A stretch of DNA of 64,000 bases. Source: Rhododendron vialii (lineage: Eukaryota; Streptophyta; Magnoliopsida; Ericales; Ericaceae). Below, one piece after another: positions 11,741 to 25,945 of the stretch (the first letter of the stretch is position 1; the number at the start of each line of letters is the position of its first letter). The stretch is taken from assembly GCF_030253575.1 (NCBI RefSeq), contig NC_080557.1, forward strand, positions 45,832,501 through 45,896,500, written 5' to 3'. Both the position numbers and the translations under genes were made by a program. A model generated the notes under the pieces. It saw only the letters and a program-made list of their open reading frames with translations. It was not told the DNA's origin and ran no database searches.

Positions 11741-12016
11741 TCACATTTTAGGAGGTCTAGATCCTATTCTTTCTTTTCCCATTTGTTCCACTTTTAGTTG
11801 TGCATGTTTGATACTTCTCCAAAAGTGAGAAGAAAAGAAAAATCCATGTTTGCATCGCCACATGCATGACGTGATTGCTTGATATACATTATTGGACTCA
11901 TTTTACTAAGAACTTAAGCTTAACAACTAGTGATTTAACATTTGTCACCTTACGGTATGGTAGGTGCGTTGGATGATTCTCAACCCATTTTGAAAGGATT
12001 TACTTGGAGATAAGCG

Positions 12017-12200
12017 ATGCCGACAAATCCAAAAGTTACAGCAGCCTTTCGTGCTATGAGGAGTCTGGGCATCGCTGAAGACAAAGTGAAACCAGTCTTG
12101 AAAAATCTTTTAAAATTGTATGAGAAAAACTGGGCTCTAATTGAAGAAGAGAATTATAGAGCCCTTGCAGATGCTATATTCGACCAAGAGGAAGCACTGG

Positions 12201-12274
<74 letters not shown>

Positions 12275-15200
12275 ATACATTCTTTATTTTACTGATTGAG
12301 TGATGGTTATTGTTCTTGTTAGTCAGGCTGTCAGTCTTCTGTCTTTCTGATTTTACTGCCATTCATTTGTTTCCCTTTTTTTTTTCTTGTACTTTTTCCC
12401 TTCTTCTTTCAGTCGACAGAGCAAAACAAGAGACATGAAAATGCTGATGTATGTAGCCCATCCCTCGTATTTTTGCTTATTCAGCTACCTGTTATCTCAC
12501 TTCACATACATTCACTCATTGATTTTGCATATTGACTCATCTATTTTTCTTGATTGTATAACTTTTTCAACTTGAGATTAGCAAGTGGGAATGGCAGAGC
12601 GAAAGAAGAGAAATGATAACACTGATGTATGTGGCCTATTTCCCTTCTTCTTTTTCCACACGATTCAGGACCCTGTTGTCTCCCTTTACATACTTTCACT
12701 CATTTTTTTTGCTTATTGACTCTTTTATTCCCTTGTTTATTTATCTTTTCCCTTGAGATTAGCAAGTGGAAATGGATGATGAAGAGCAGGTGAATGAGGA
12801 GCCTGAACGTCCCTTGAAAAGGTTGCGCTTGAGGTACCATGAAGCTGAGGACATGACAGATTCATCTCAGCCATATAAAGAGCACACAGGTGCTGGAACC
12901 CATCCCTCTTCGCCCCAGCCACTTACTAGAAACAAAGGAAAGCAACCTGTCTCGCCTAAGCCTTCATCAGATTTAGCTTCTCCTCCCATACATCTCAGGG
13001 GAAAAGGGAAGGAACCTCTATATTTGCAAACTGCTTCAGGGGAGAAGAAAACGATTTCTGGGAGGTCGCCTCAGGGCGTCGTTCCTTTGCCCAAACAGGT
13101 GCAGAATTCTCTGGCTTTGATCAAGCCTAAAGATGAGCCCTTTACAGAAGACATGCCACAGTTTGAGGTTCCTCTTGCGGTGGTTCATCCAGGTACATCT
13201 TAGTTCCTGTAGTTGAACTTTTATTTGTATTCCAAGGTGGCTATCTTGTCACGACAACATGTGTATGACTGCTGACTGTCATACTTGTTACAAATCTCTG
13301 CTGGAGGACTCCTTAAAAATTTGGAGTGTTGTTTTATTTCTTGTAATGAGGTTACATGATGGATTTTAAATCTGCCACCTTTGAAGCTGATTGGGTCTGT
13401 GGACCTCTCTTTGGATTTGTCAATTGAAATTGTGGGCCATCATTGGTTTATGTGATCTATCAAGCTTATCTGTGGAATCCTTCCAAAATATTTACGTCTA
13501 TGGTTTACCTAAAATAGTGTTGGATGTAGTCTAACTTGGAGTCATCAAGTCATGCATTAGAACACATGTTAATATTTTCATGGTTCAGCACAACAGAACT
13601 TTGTCCTAGCAGATGTTGATACTTGATATGTACATCTCATACATTCACATGTAGATTCATATATAGACTTTATTGCCTGGTGGGATAGTATAGATGTATT
13701 TATTGATTTTGTTGCTGGACCATAGTTGTCACGGGCGAAAAGCGCACCGAGCCGCAAAGTCCTCTTGGGCCTGAGGCGCAAGGCGAGGCTCACGCCTCTT
13801 TGAAGTGAGGCGCACCTATGCAGAAAAAATAAATAGAAAAAATAGCACACACACTAATAGTAAATAGCCTAAAGCTGCCTAATACAATCTGTGAATTCCA
13901 AGAACTTATTTTTATTTTTAAAACCCCTGACATTAGGTAAAAATCAGCCACAAAGAAGCCAAATTGGTAACTGAGCTCTCGTGATTTTGCTTTTTTCTTC
14001 TCATACATGTATACGTACGAGAAGAGAGAGAGAGAGGGAGGGAGGGAGAGGGGGGGGGGGGGGAGAAGAATACCTCGGGAGTCAGGAGAGAGACGAGAGA
14101 GTTGAAGAGATCGACAACAGCAGCAGACCGGTCGGCAGTGAGAGATCGAGGGAGAGAGGCGAGAGATCGAGTGAGAGAGGCAATCGGCTGAGACCCTTTT
14201 GTGTTTTTATGGTTCAAATCTAACGGCGAGGGTAAGATCTTTAAAATCCTAGGGCTGAGATCAAATTTTAAAAGAAGCGCGTTTTTCTTGCGCCTCTCGC
14301 CTTGTCGCCTTTCCTCACCTTTTGCACCTACCCTGCGCTTTATTAAAGTCGCTGCGCCTGGCCGCCTGGGCTACCTCAAGGCACAAGAGGTGCGCTGGGC
14401 CTCGCCTGGCGCCTAGGCACGCTTTTGACAACTATGTGTTGGACAGGGCCAGATTTATCATTGTCTTTCGGGTATTTGATAAGCCAATTATAGTGGTCTG
14501 TAAATTTCCAATTTTCTTTTGTGATTGACATACTAAAGGACTCCTAAATTTAGATTTCAGCAACACTATTTCCTGTAATTACGACTTCCTGATAGTTCAG
14601 CTCTGTTCCTTCAAATTTTGTAGCACCATTGAGCATTGAAAACCCTTCAAGTAGAAATGGTTTGATCAGAAAACCCGGTGGTCCTGAACCCCTTGTGTCC
14701 CGATCAAGAAATCGAGAAGATAGAAGCGATGGTCTTCCATCTCCATCAACTCAAAGGAGAAACAATCATGAGCTTGCAAATGTTGAGGAGGAGTTTTCTT
14801 CTCACTTAGACATTGCTTCGTCACCAGCTGGAGAGGTGAAGATTTCATTGACTTGTAATCCTGCTCATGGAAGACCAGGTTTCCATATCCCTAGCATTGA
14901 AGCAGTTGTCAAAATGGTGGAGGATAGATGTCTTAGGTCGTACAAAGTTGTGGACCCAAGTTTTTGTGTTATGAAAATAATGAAAGATATGTGTGACTGT
15001 TTCTTGGAACTAGGAACTGACTCGGTCAATGAATCACATGAAAGGATAGATGTTACAGCTGATGTTGACTTACTGAAGCAATTTAATCCACAAGATTCTT
15101 TGGTCTGTGGAGGTAAATCATTTGATGCTATTGCACCAACCAATGCACAGGGTGTTGCCGAAGCAGAACCTCTAAGTCCTAGACTTTTACTTTCTTCCAA

Positions 15201-16990
15201 TGGGACATATGATTGTGCGCAAACTGAAAATACAGTTGAGAGCAACTATGAAGTCAATAACAAAGAGGAACATAATGGACTTGACCACGCAAATGCTCAG
15301 AGTCTGGTAGTTGTCCGTCAGTGTGAACCTATACTTGATGAATTAAGGCTTCTTCACAATGTTAATGACATTGCCAGAGGAGAAGAACGAGTAACAGTAT
15401 CATTGGTAAACAAAGCTGAGAATGAGCCATTGCCAGCCTTTCTTTATATACCACGAAATGTGGTTTTTCAGACTGCTTGCGTCAATTACTCTTTGGCTCG
15501 GATTGGGGAGAGTTGTTGCCCAACGTGTTTTGGTGATTGTTTACTGTGGTCAACTCCTTGTGCTTGTGCTCATGATACTGCTGGTAGTTTTGCCTACACA
15601 TTGGAAGGCCTTGTTAAGGAAGACCTTTTAGAAGAGTGTATATCGATGCATCGCGACGCTGAGAAGAATAGCATGTTCTATTGCAAGGAATGCCCACTAG
15701 AAAGAATTAAAAATGATGACATTCCTGAAGCATGCAAGGGTCACTTGTCTCGGAAGTTCATCAAAGAATGTTGGTGGAAGTGCGGCTGCAACAAACAGTG
15801 TGGCAACCGGGTTGTGCAACGTGGCCTGAATTGCAGTGTGCAGGTGAGAAGTCTTTCCAAGAGGTCTCTTTTCTATTGTTCGTTGAGATTTATTATGTAT
15901 TGTGGACTCCATTAAATGTTCTGTTGCAAACTTTCGGAGAGTGTCCGCTTTAAAAATTTAGGCTCAGAAATGTTAACAGGACCATAAACTTACTAAAGAT
16001 CTTCAAGTTAGGTTACATACTGTTTCTGTGATTTGCTTCACCCAATTTCACTTGTCCTTTCTCCGTGTTTCAGGTTTTTATGACCCCAGAAGGAAAAGGA
16101 TGGGGTCTTCGCACCCTGCAGGACCTCCCAAAAGGTGCGTTTGTGTGTGAATATGTTGGGGAAATTTTGACCAATGCCGAGCTCTCTGACAGAATTTCGA
16201 AAAGCCCCAACAGTGAGGGGCTTGCATATCTTGTGCTACTTGATGCTAATTGGGGTTCAGGAGGAGTTTTAAAAGATGAAGAGGCTCTTTGTTTGGATGC
16301 AACAAACTATGGTAATGTTGCAAGGTTTATTAATCACAGGTAAGGTAAACAAAAAATGTTTATACGTTCGTAAGATTTTAATGTGTTTTACATTGTACAT
16401 GTTTTGACATAACTTGTTAGCACTTAGAAATGTACTTTAGCATAAATGGGATCAAGGGGAAAAAGGTTATCTGTCTTCCATCCGTTGAGAAGCTGGAAGG
16501 TTATCATTTTAAGCATTATGTGAACCACTGAACTTTTTCTTCCCAAAAATTGGAAAACTTAAAAGGATCAAAGTGTACCATATGGGGATGAGTGTGACAT
16601 ATATATCCTGTACCCTTAGCCGTACCCTTGGCATGTTTGGTGGGCACGGGTTCTCTGGGAAAAGTTGAAGGGTTTGTGTAAACCTGATTATGTCTTTAAC
16701 ATCCATGTTCATTGTTCCATGGTTTTTCTTTACCAAAGTGTGTAGGAGATAATTGACTTGACCAGAGAAGAAAGGGATTGTGTATCTTTGTACATTAGAA
16801 AATGGAATAGAATATAACAAGTGAAAAAATAGAAAACCAAGTAAAGGTACGGAGAGGAACAAATACACGTCTAGTTCTTTGTTGCCTGGCTTTCTATTTG
16901 TGATAGAAGTTCATTTCGTGACTGGTGCTGAAGCATGCCATTTCATCACTTGCAAGTCGTAACTGCTTATCGTTCTTGGTTTTAGTTGAA

Positions 16991-17044
<54 letters not shown>

Positions 17045-18719
17045 TTCATGTAGATTACTTCCTATCATTTCTGTACTTTACATCTCTGCCATTTCTTTTA
17101 ATCCTCTTCATTTTGCTCTATTTCTGAAGATAGATACTGATTTGGCCTGAATAATAAATGATTCTTATTCTGCTAGATGTTTTGATCCAAACTTGGTTGA
17201 GATACCTGTGGAGGTGGAGACCCCTGACCATCGCTATTATCGCGTATGATATCCCTGATACTGATGATTATTTTTCTACCTTTCTTCTCATCGTTTGCGG
17301 TCCCAACCTAATGTTTATTTTTATGTCTTCCCCTTTCTTGAAGCTTGCCTTCTTCACAACCAGAAAGGTTGAAGCTTTTGAGGAGCTCACATGGGTAAGT
17401 TGGTTTTTGTATAAATATTTTGAAGGTGTTCCATTGGCATTCTTAGATTATGTGTTGAGTGGCTCTGTTTCTATGCATATTGTTAGTGCTGCGATAATGC
17501 ATATCTTTTTTGTGCATGTACAAAGAGAAACTCTTTTGATGTCTAGAAATGATGGTCGATATTTCCTGCTTTGATACTTCATATATTGCACTTGGTAAAT
17601 CTACAACTGTCTGGCAATGATTTTATGCATCCTGGTAGAAGGACATTATGTTAGTCTTCCGTCCTAACATTATGCAACCTATTATTCATTTCTAACCTTT
17701 TCATTTTTGCATGTATATTCAGCCTAATTATTTGTAATCAGCATTCAAAGAATGAATATTGGGTTTTTGAATTTCGATCCTTTGTTAAGCTGGTAAATTG
17801 GATTTGTTTGCAGGATTATGGTATCGATTTTGATGATTCTGATCATCCAGTCAAGGCATTCAGGTGCCAATGCGGCAGCGAGTTCTGCCGAAACATCAAA
17901 CGCTCGAGTAGTACGTTCTTTTCTATTGTGGTGCATTTTGTTTCCTTAGGTCACCAATGACAAATTGCTGTGGATGATACGATGCCTATATGGTTGGATA
18001 GATCTGCATTGTTATTCATCCACTGTTTGTATTGTTGACATTTGCAGTTGACACCAATTAATAATCAACTTGCATACTAGAACTCTATTTCAGTTACATA
18101 TATCAGTACATATGTACACACACACACACACACACACACATACATATATATTTGCTCCTTTACATGTTCCCAACCTTGAATTCTTCTATATCCTCTCGCT
18201 CTGCCGCACTCGTTCCCGCCCCTGCAACTTAGGGTCGAACCGTTTAGTGACTGATAATAGTGACTGATAATAGGCTACGTTGCATATTTAGAATCTTGGA
18301 TGTTTGAAACCTGTTTCACAGCGTTCAATATATAAGAAGTTTGTGTGTAGGATTTTGTGCGTTCTAACATATGAAAACAGTCCATTCCATTTTATGGTTG
18401 TAGCATGATGATAATAGCAAATTATTATAACTACCTTACCCCTGTGTTGGAGTATTTTCAGTCTTGTTTCAAATTTATTTTTGGGATTGTTGCCTCACCT
18501 TGATGGCCTTCTCCCTTTATCTTTGCCCCACCATCGTAGCTCTTTGAAATAATAGTTCAACTCTTCTCATTGTCATACTTGTCTTTATGGCTCTCCTTTG
18601 CACCAAGGCTGTGTTGTTTGGTTAATTTGAACTTTTCCAATTATTAGTGGCTAGAAATAATTTAATCAATAATACTTTTGTGGTGCACAGGATCTAGATC
18701 TTCCGCGAATGAAGGTTAA
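12017..18719 (+). CDS. SUVR2: SUVR1/SUVR2-type SET-domain histone-lysine methyltransferase homologue
   Basis: Exons are 12017-12199, 12413-12448, 12582-12626, 12763-13192, 14624-15843, 16074-16339, 17177-17243, 17344-17394, 17814-17910 and 18691-18719, giving about 807 residues. Residues 1-61 form the plant WIYLD domain (AFRAMRSLGIAEDKVKPVLK, LIEEENYRALADAIF), which in SUVR4 binds ubiquitin. A long variable part follows. The Cys-rich pre-SET region is at about 510-638 (CCPTCFGDCLLW, WWKCGCNKQCGNR). SET covers about 639-766 (GWGLRTLQDLPKGAFVCEYV, NVARFINHR joined to CFDPNL, EELTWDYGIDF) and post-SET contains CQCGSEFCR. The family acts in the nucleus on H3K9 and in RNA-directed DNA methylation; Arabidopsis SUVR2 is listed as probably inactive. 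The usual NHSC motif reads NHRC here, as in its relatives. Two tiny exons (36 and 45 nt) lie in a tandem duplication. I chose the start because WIYLD begins there and upstream is UTR-like. SUVR1 versus SUVR2 is not settled. Confidence 0.9.
12205..12271 (+). repeat. Compound (CT)n(TA)n microsatellite in intron
   Basis: About 18 CT units followed by about 15 TA units start six bases after the splice donor of the first coding SUVR exon (GTGCAT at 12200). Confidence 0.95.
12421..12770 (+). repeat. Tandem duplication carrying a micro-exon
   Basis: Two adjacent units of about 175 bp, near 12421-12595 and 12596-12770, each hold the end of a micro-exon (AAGAGAcATGAaAAtGCTGAT or its variant, then GTATGTRGCC), an intron (actttcactcatt and cttattgactc-like words) and the acceptor CTTGAGATTAGCAAGTGG. 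The result is two in-phase mini-exons, 12413-12448 and 12582-12626. Confidence 0.75.
13721..14436. mobile_element. hAT-like non-autonomous element in SUVR intron
   Basis: It is bounded by inverted ends CATAGTTGTCA and TGACAACTATG (with one internal mismatch). Just inside are GGGCGAAAAGCGC on the left and GCGCCTAGGCACGC on the right. Flanks tgctggac (13713-13720) and tgttggac (14437-14444) match at 7 of 8 bases, fitting an 8-bp hAT duplication. The inside is low complexity (GAGAGA and a 13-base G run near 14051) with no transposase. Confidence 0.75.
16992..17041 (+). repeat. (CT)n microsatellite in SUVR intron
   Basis: About 24 uninterrupted CT units lie in the intron between exons 16074-16339 and 17177-17243. 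Confidence 0.95.
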
Positions 18720-19937
18720 AGATTTGGGTTTGTGAAGGTATTCACTATTTAATGTTTTGAGCTTTTTCCATTGGTGAAAGGAAGAAACAGCTGATGATGC
18801 CGGTTTTGATACACTGACTACTCCGCAGGCTATAGCACTTATGTATCGACATGTTTTGGGGTTACTACCAATGCTTTGAGGGTTGATAATAGTTTGGAAT
18901 GCTTTTGTTCGGTGTTATGTAGATACATGCGATATGTTTGGCCCAATCTCTGAGGGTTAAGTTTAGTTTGTTCTATATGCAGCTTTAAACAAGATAGGAA
19001 ACATCGTATAACAATGATCGTCCCCCTAGTGTTTTGTATATGGGGAGATTTTTGTAAGCTATTGTGGAGGATGGCTATTGTGTACTTATTTATGTATAGC
19101 AGAAGTAACTTGCTGGAAATTTCCTTGCCACAGCTCCCTACTCTTTAGGCTTTTTTTTTGTGTGTGGTTATCTTGGGTTGTGAAGGAATTACTACTACTT
19201 CTGATGGCTCCTCATTGCAGGGTTATTCCGATGAGAGAAAAACCGCAAGGTTATTGATCTCATTTCTCCTGTTGCCGCACTGGTAATCTGGCATGGGGAT
19301 TGGAATTCTTCCACTGAAAAATGTGACTGGATATAAATTTGAAGTCCTTATGGTGGCAATTTTGGAAATTGCAATTTTTCATTCATAACTCTTTGATATA
19401 GATTCTGCTATCCCATAAGATAGAGAAGCTACTTGCCATTTGAGGGATTCATCTGGAAGCCAAAGGGTCCTAAATGCATGCCTGCTTTGTTGAATTTATA
19501 TTATTGGAAGTTCTAGGGGATATATAATCATATCTTGAGTGTCATGTGCTCTACTTGCACACCATGTTTTATAAAAGTTTCTCAGTTGAAAATTTCATGC
19601 ACCGTGTCGTATGCATAAATTCCAATGCATGAATTTTTTGGGGGGGTCTATATTGCAACTGACATCATATTTGGGAAGTATTTTTCAATATAGTATCTTT
19701 AAGGTCACTCTGTAACACAAAATTTTACAGCTACATAAAACAATTGTGAATTGTACAAGAAAAAAATGAGCGTGGCACTGAGCAACGAGCACAACACTTA
19801 GCACTGGTATCTATCCATCACGAATTTAGAATTGATCGTTCCTGCAAATTTTTTCTTGGTTCACGTACAAACGCTTCAAAATTTGTACTTTGCATTTTGG
19901 TTTTGGTTTTCGTCTGTCGCCGGCGCCCTCCATCTTA
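18720..19937. other. Intergenic region, SUVR 3' UTR then nothing recognised
   Basis: The first few hundred bases probably form the 3' UTR of the SUVR gene. No ORF, RNA gene or well-bounded repeat was found in the rest. Confidence 0.4.
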
Positions 19938-20020
19938 CGGCAACAGTTGTACTTTTCTCCATTAATTGAATTTGTTACGGTGACAGTTGTACTTTTCTCC
20001 ATTAATTGAATTTGTTACGC
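19938..20020. repeat. Recent 40-bp tandem duplication
   Basis: Two almost identical 40-bp units, ACAGTTGTACTTTTCTCC followed by ATTAATTGAATTTGTTACG, are directly adjacent (19940-19979 and 19980-20019). They differ at only two or three positions. Confidence 0.9.
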
Positions 20021-20112
20021 TTCCACCCAAAAAAAAAAAGGACACGTAAAATTTTAAAAAAGGAAGGAAATTTTCTCTTTTGGGTTGAAGTAAGAAGCGA
20101 AATTACCCGTTC

Positions 20113-20252
20113 AAAAAAGGAAAAATGACGGTTAATGAGGTGTTTTATAATTAATATCCGTCAATGACATTTTCAACATTAACAAATGTTCTTAGCTTGT
20201 ACTTGACGGGTATTAATTATTAAAATACGTCATAAACAGTCATTTTCCCAAA
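20113..20252. repeat. Short inverted-repeat (MITE-like) element
   Basis: The left arm (aaaaatgacggttaatgagg, ttataattaatatccgtcaa) pairs imperfectly with the right arm (gacgggtattaattattaaa, acgtcataaacagtcatttt). It lies just upstream of the RPL23 promoter motifs. Confidence 0.55.
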
Positions 20253-20271
20253 GGAAAATCCCTCTCATAAA

Positions 20272-20390
20272 TTGGGCCCACTAGCCCAATAGTTGGATAA
20301 ATCAGATTTCACCCGCCCCAATTTTCAGCCCACTCCACAAAACCCTAGACCGTGTTTCCAGTTTTGTTTCACCAAACAAAACCCTAGACG
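20272..20390 (+). promoter_or_regulatory. RPL23 promoter: site II and telo-box motifs
   Basis: TGGGCCCA at 20273-20280 and AGCCCAAT at 20283-20290 match the TCP-bound site II (TGGGCY). AAACCCTAG occurs twice, at 20340-20348 and 20379-20387, matching the telo-box. These two motifs together are the known signature of plant ribosomal-protein promoters. The start codon is 59 bases after the second telo-box. Confidence 0.75.
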
Positions 20391-20445
20391 CAGTCGCTCC
20401 TCCTTGCGCTGCGTAGCACAGAGAAACGAAGAGTGCTGATCCAAC

Positions 20446-22863
<2,418 letters not shown>

Positions 22864-23457
22864 GAGTATCGATCCAAAGTGTTTGGAAAAACTGGTTTTG
22901 TTCGTCTGCAACTCGATTTTGCTAGTATTTGAAATTGTATTTTTAATAGGTGTGTTAAGTGGGGTGGTTGAACTAAGAGACTACATTTTTTGTTCACAGT
23001 TATCATGTGATGCTTAATTTGGTTATGCTTGTGTTTCTTGTTTGTTGGTAGTTTTTTTCATGAGGATCATTTCCTGGATTTAGCCTTGATGGTGGTTGTT
23101 TTTTCCTTTTCTGCTTTTCCCTTTGTGGTTTGCCAAATGCTCTTGGGGCCCTCATGTGATTTGTTCTAATGGATACTGACCTCTCCACTTAATTTTGCAT
23201 GAACAACTCGGATCATCAAATAAGAACGTTGTGGGTCTCATTTTGCATCACAAGAAAGATTGTTACACAAGTGTAATCCTTACTCAGCTATCTACAGTAC
23301 AGGTTTTTGTATTTTGTGTCCCATATATTTGTGTTCACTCTCTTCGAAAGATCATCAGTGTTGGTTGGGTGTCTAACACGACATTTCAGCTACTCAAGTA
23401 GACAAGTAGCTTGTGGTTATATCGAGTGTTTATTCCAAATTTAGTGGTTAGAGATTT
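22864..23457. other. RPL23 3' UTR and spacer
   Basis: This holds probable 3' UTR sequence and then a spacer. I see no further gene or repeat. Confidence 0.4.
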
Positions 23458-24341
23458 GGAGCTTCTCCAGTTCTTACTCAATTTTTTACCTGAATATGGT
23501 GTGGCTTTTGAGTAAAAGCTCAATTTGGTACGAGCATCTCATGCTCTTTACTCAGATTTTGTATGGGTTCTGTCGTACACCTCAACTAAGCAGCTCCTCA
23601 CCACTGTACTCTGCCGCTAATCAAGTCTCTTCTGTGACTCCTCAAATGCCTTCATCACTACTGCTGCCTGTCACCCATCCCCTGCTGCTCATCAGATCTC
23701 ACTCTTCTGTGATTCCTTCAATTTACCAGCAGATCTACCAGCAACGTCCGCACCACCACAAAAACCCAGCCGGAGACTTTCAAAGACCCCTTGATCTGGC
23801 TTCTGTTAATCTTAGCCAGAACCATAGCCACCTCATGCAACCATTGAAAACCACCGCCGACCACCGGAAATAGCTGACCAGCATCGGAAAACATGATGGC
23901 CACCACCATCAACCACCCACAGCCACTATAAAATATACTTTGCAAATCTGAGTTTGGGTTTGGGTTTGGTTCTCTCTTGATTTGGTGAAGAAAAAGAGTC
24001 CCTTTTAATTTGATATGAAGAAGGGGACTGAAGTTAAGTTTTTAGGGTTCTCTCTCAGATTTTAAATTGATTGAGTCTTTGAAGCAAGGTTCTGAATGCT
24101 TTATCGGATAGAGTACTGGTTTTTTTACTGGTATGGTGCGTATCGGTATCGGTGAAATACTGGATACCGTTTTGGATTTATCGCTATTAGAGTTTAGACA
24201 ATTCCGGTATGTACTGGTATGGTACGTATCGGTACCGGTGAAATATTGGTACCGTTTCGGATTTATCGCTATCAGTGTTACCGAGTTTAGACAATTCCGG
24301 TATGTACTGTAACCTTGCTCTGAGAACCGGAGATGCTCCTA
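23458..24341. mobile_element. TIR element with internal tandem repeat
   Basis: Inverted ends GGAGCTTCTCCAGTTCT and AGAACCGGAGATGCTCC enclose about 880 bp. Inside, two 86-bp direct units start at 24130 and 24216 (ggtatggtRcgtatcggta, ggatttatcgctat, gtttagacaattccggtatg). An open frame at 23496-23873 has no family features, so I do not call it a gene. A clear target duplication was not found. Confidence 0.5.
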
Positions 24342-25249
24342 GGGATCTGTTTCTTGGAATGAGGACAAGAGGGTAATTTTACATATCAACTTACCTAGAT
24401 ATTTGCTGACTAAGGAGATGTATAATAGACATTTTAAACACACACAATACCCAAACTCCCGATGTGGAAACCCCCGGGATCTGTTTCTATGTGCTGAATT
24501 TGGGGGGATATTTTGTGTGAATGAAGTCATCTTCTGTACTGTTTGCATTGAAAACACATAGACTAACTCCTCGCCTCGGTTGTAACTTTGGCCCTATTGA
24601 AAACGTTGTTGCTTAGAAAGTGAGTCTTTAGGTGAATACTGGATGGATTTTGGTTAGTAGGTCACTCTCTAGTCTCTCTCTCTCAGCCACTTAGACATGG
24701 ACTGGGATTTACGAGCCGAGATCCCCTGTCCGACCTCGATCTGGACAGGGGCATGTTCGACCCTTTCTCGGCTGTTGATCCTGCAAATCAATGACTGAGA
24801 TATGTCGAGCACTTTTTGTTCTGACTCATTCTCAACCCTTGATTTGCGAGATCAACGATCAAGAGAGAGAGGTAGGACAAGCTCCTGTCCGGATTAGGGT
24901 CGGACAGAGAATCCGGCTTCGGGATTTACCGACATACATCAACTTTTCCCCATATGCGTTTCAAAGGAAAACTCTAAATAAATATATTAATTATCCTTTT
25001 CTTGGCATCAAATCGTCTACCCACTTGATAATGTGCCCATTAAAGTACTCAGTAACTGGAACACCTTTTTGAAAAAGGCCAGCAAGTCTTTTCTTCCCGT
25101 CCTACATGAAATGAGATGATCGGATACCTTGGGTCTACCTCTGTGACAGAGAACTGCTCATCTTACAATATCCACTCAAATCATTTGTGAGGAAAAAATG
25201 AAAAGAAACAAAGAAAAAGCCCATTAGACACTGTTAACCTTATACTACT
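24342..25249. other. Spacer, nothing recognised
   Basis: No gene or bounded repeat was found. Near 24705-24905 there are two facing blocks around a short centre (gatcccctgtccgacc and gctcctgtccggatta), suggesting a decayed inverted repeat. Confidence 0.35.
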
Positions 25250-25266
25250 AATCTCGACCATATTCG

Positions 25267-25466
25267 ACCACCTGGTTGGTCAAGGCTTACTCCCATCGGA
25301 TTTGGATGAGTCGGGAGTTCTCGAGTTTAAGTCGTGCTAACAACGTCATTTCGAATTTGGTTTTTTCCTCTCGGAATCCGCCGCTGTTCTAGAGTCTCTA
25401 TGGTCACGCCCAGAGAAAGGTTGCTAAGCCCATCCCCTCCTCCACCCTTTTGCTTAGCCAAAAAAG
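25267..25466 (+). mobile_element. tRNA-derived SINE with 17-bp target duplication
   Basis: The 200-bp body starts with a box-A-like stretch (CTGGTTGGTCAAGGC), has a box-B-like stretch (GTTCTCGAGTTTAAGTC) about 45 bases later, and ends in a short A-rich tail. It is bracketed by AATCTCGACCATATTCG (25250-25266) and AATCTCGATCATATTCG (25467-25483), a 17-bp duplication with one mismatch. Confidence 0.75.
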
Positions 25467-25489
25467 AATCTCGATCATATTCGTAGGGT

Positions 25490-25945
25490 AGGTTTTGATT
25501 AAAAAGTTGAATGATTTATTTTTTTGTCCTTATTCAATTTTTTTTTTGTATTTGTTTGTTTTGCGTCCAACTTTTGTGACTTATTGATTCGTATCGACGA
25601 GAGAAATCGGAAAAGTAAAAAATTCAATTTTGCTATTGTCAGCCCATTGGACTAACGATAAATTTACTAGAAGACAAGGAAAATAAGTATTTCTATGTAT
25701 TCTTTACACCCTTTAATACACATTCACACACTTACTATTATCAACATATTGGGTTGATTTTAAAATTTTCCTCTTAAAGAAAAAATATGAGTTCGATCAA
25801 AATTTTTTACTTTTCCGATTCTTCTCATCTAGACGAATCAATAAGTTACAAAAGTTGGTTACAAAAGTAACAAATGATAAATTTTTTTGAATAAAAAAAA
25901 AAGTTACTATTCGACTTTTTAATCCAAATCACCCCGTATTACAAG
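25490..25945. mobile_element. Foldback MITE (GACGAGA-core family)
   Basis: The left end ggtaggttttgattaaaaag faces gactttttaatccaaatcac on the right. Inner arms ttattgattcgtatcgacga and gagaaatcggaaaagtaaaa face tttacttttccgattcttct and catctagacgaatcaataag. Similar arms occur at 35171-35527, about 35700-35835 and 36040-36242. Confidence 0.65.

Noticed and set aside
23496-23873. 125-codon plus-strand frame
   Set aside because: It lies inside a TIR element; residues are dominated by Ser/Pro/His from CA/CT-rich DNA and I recognise nothing conserved.
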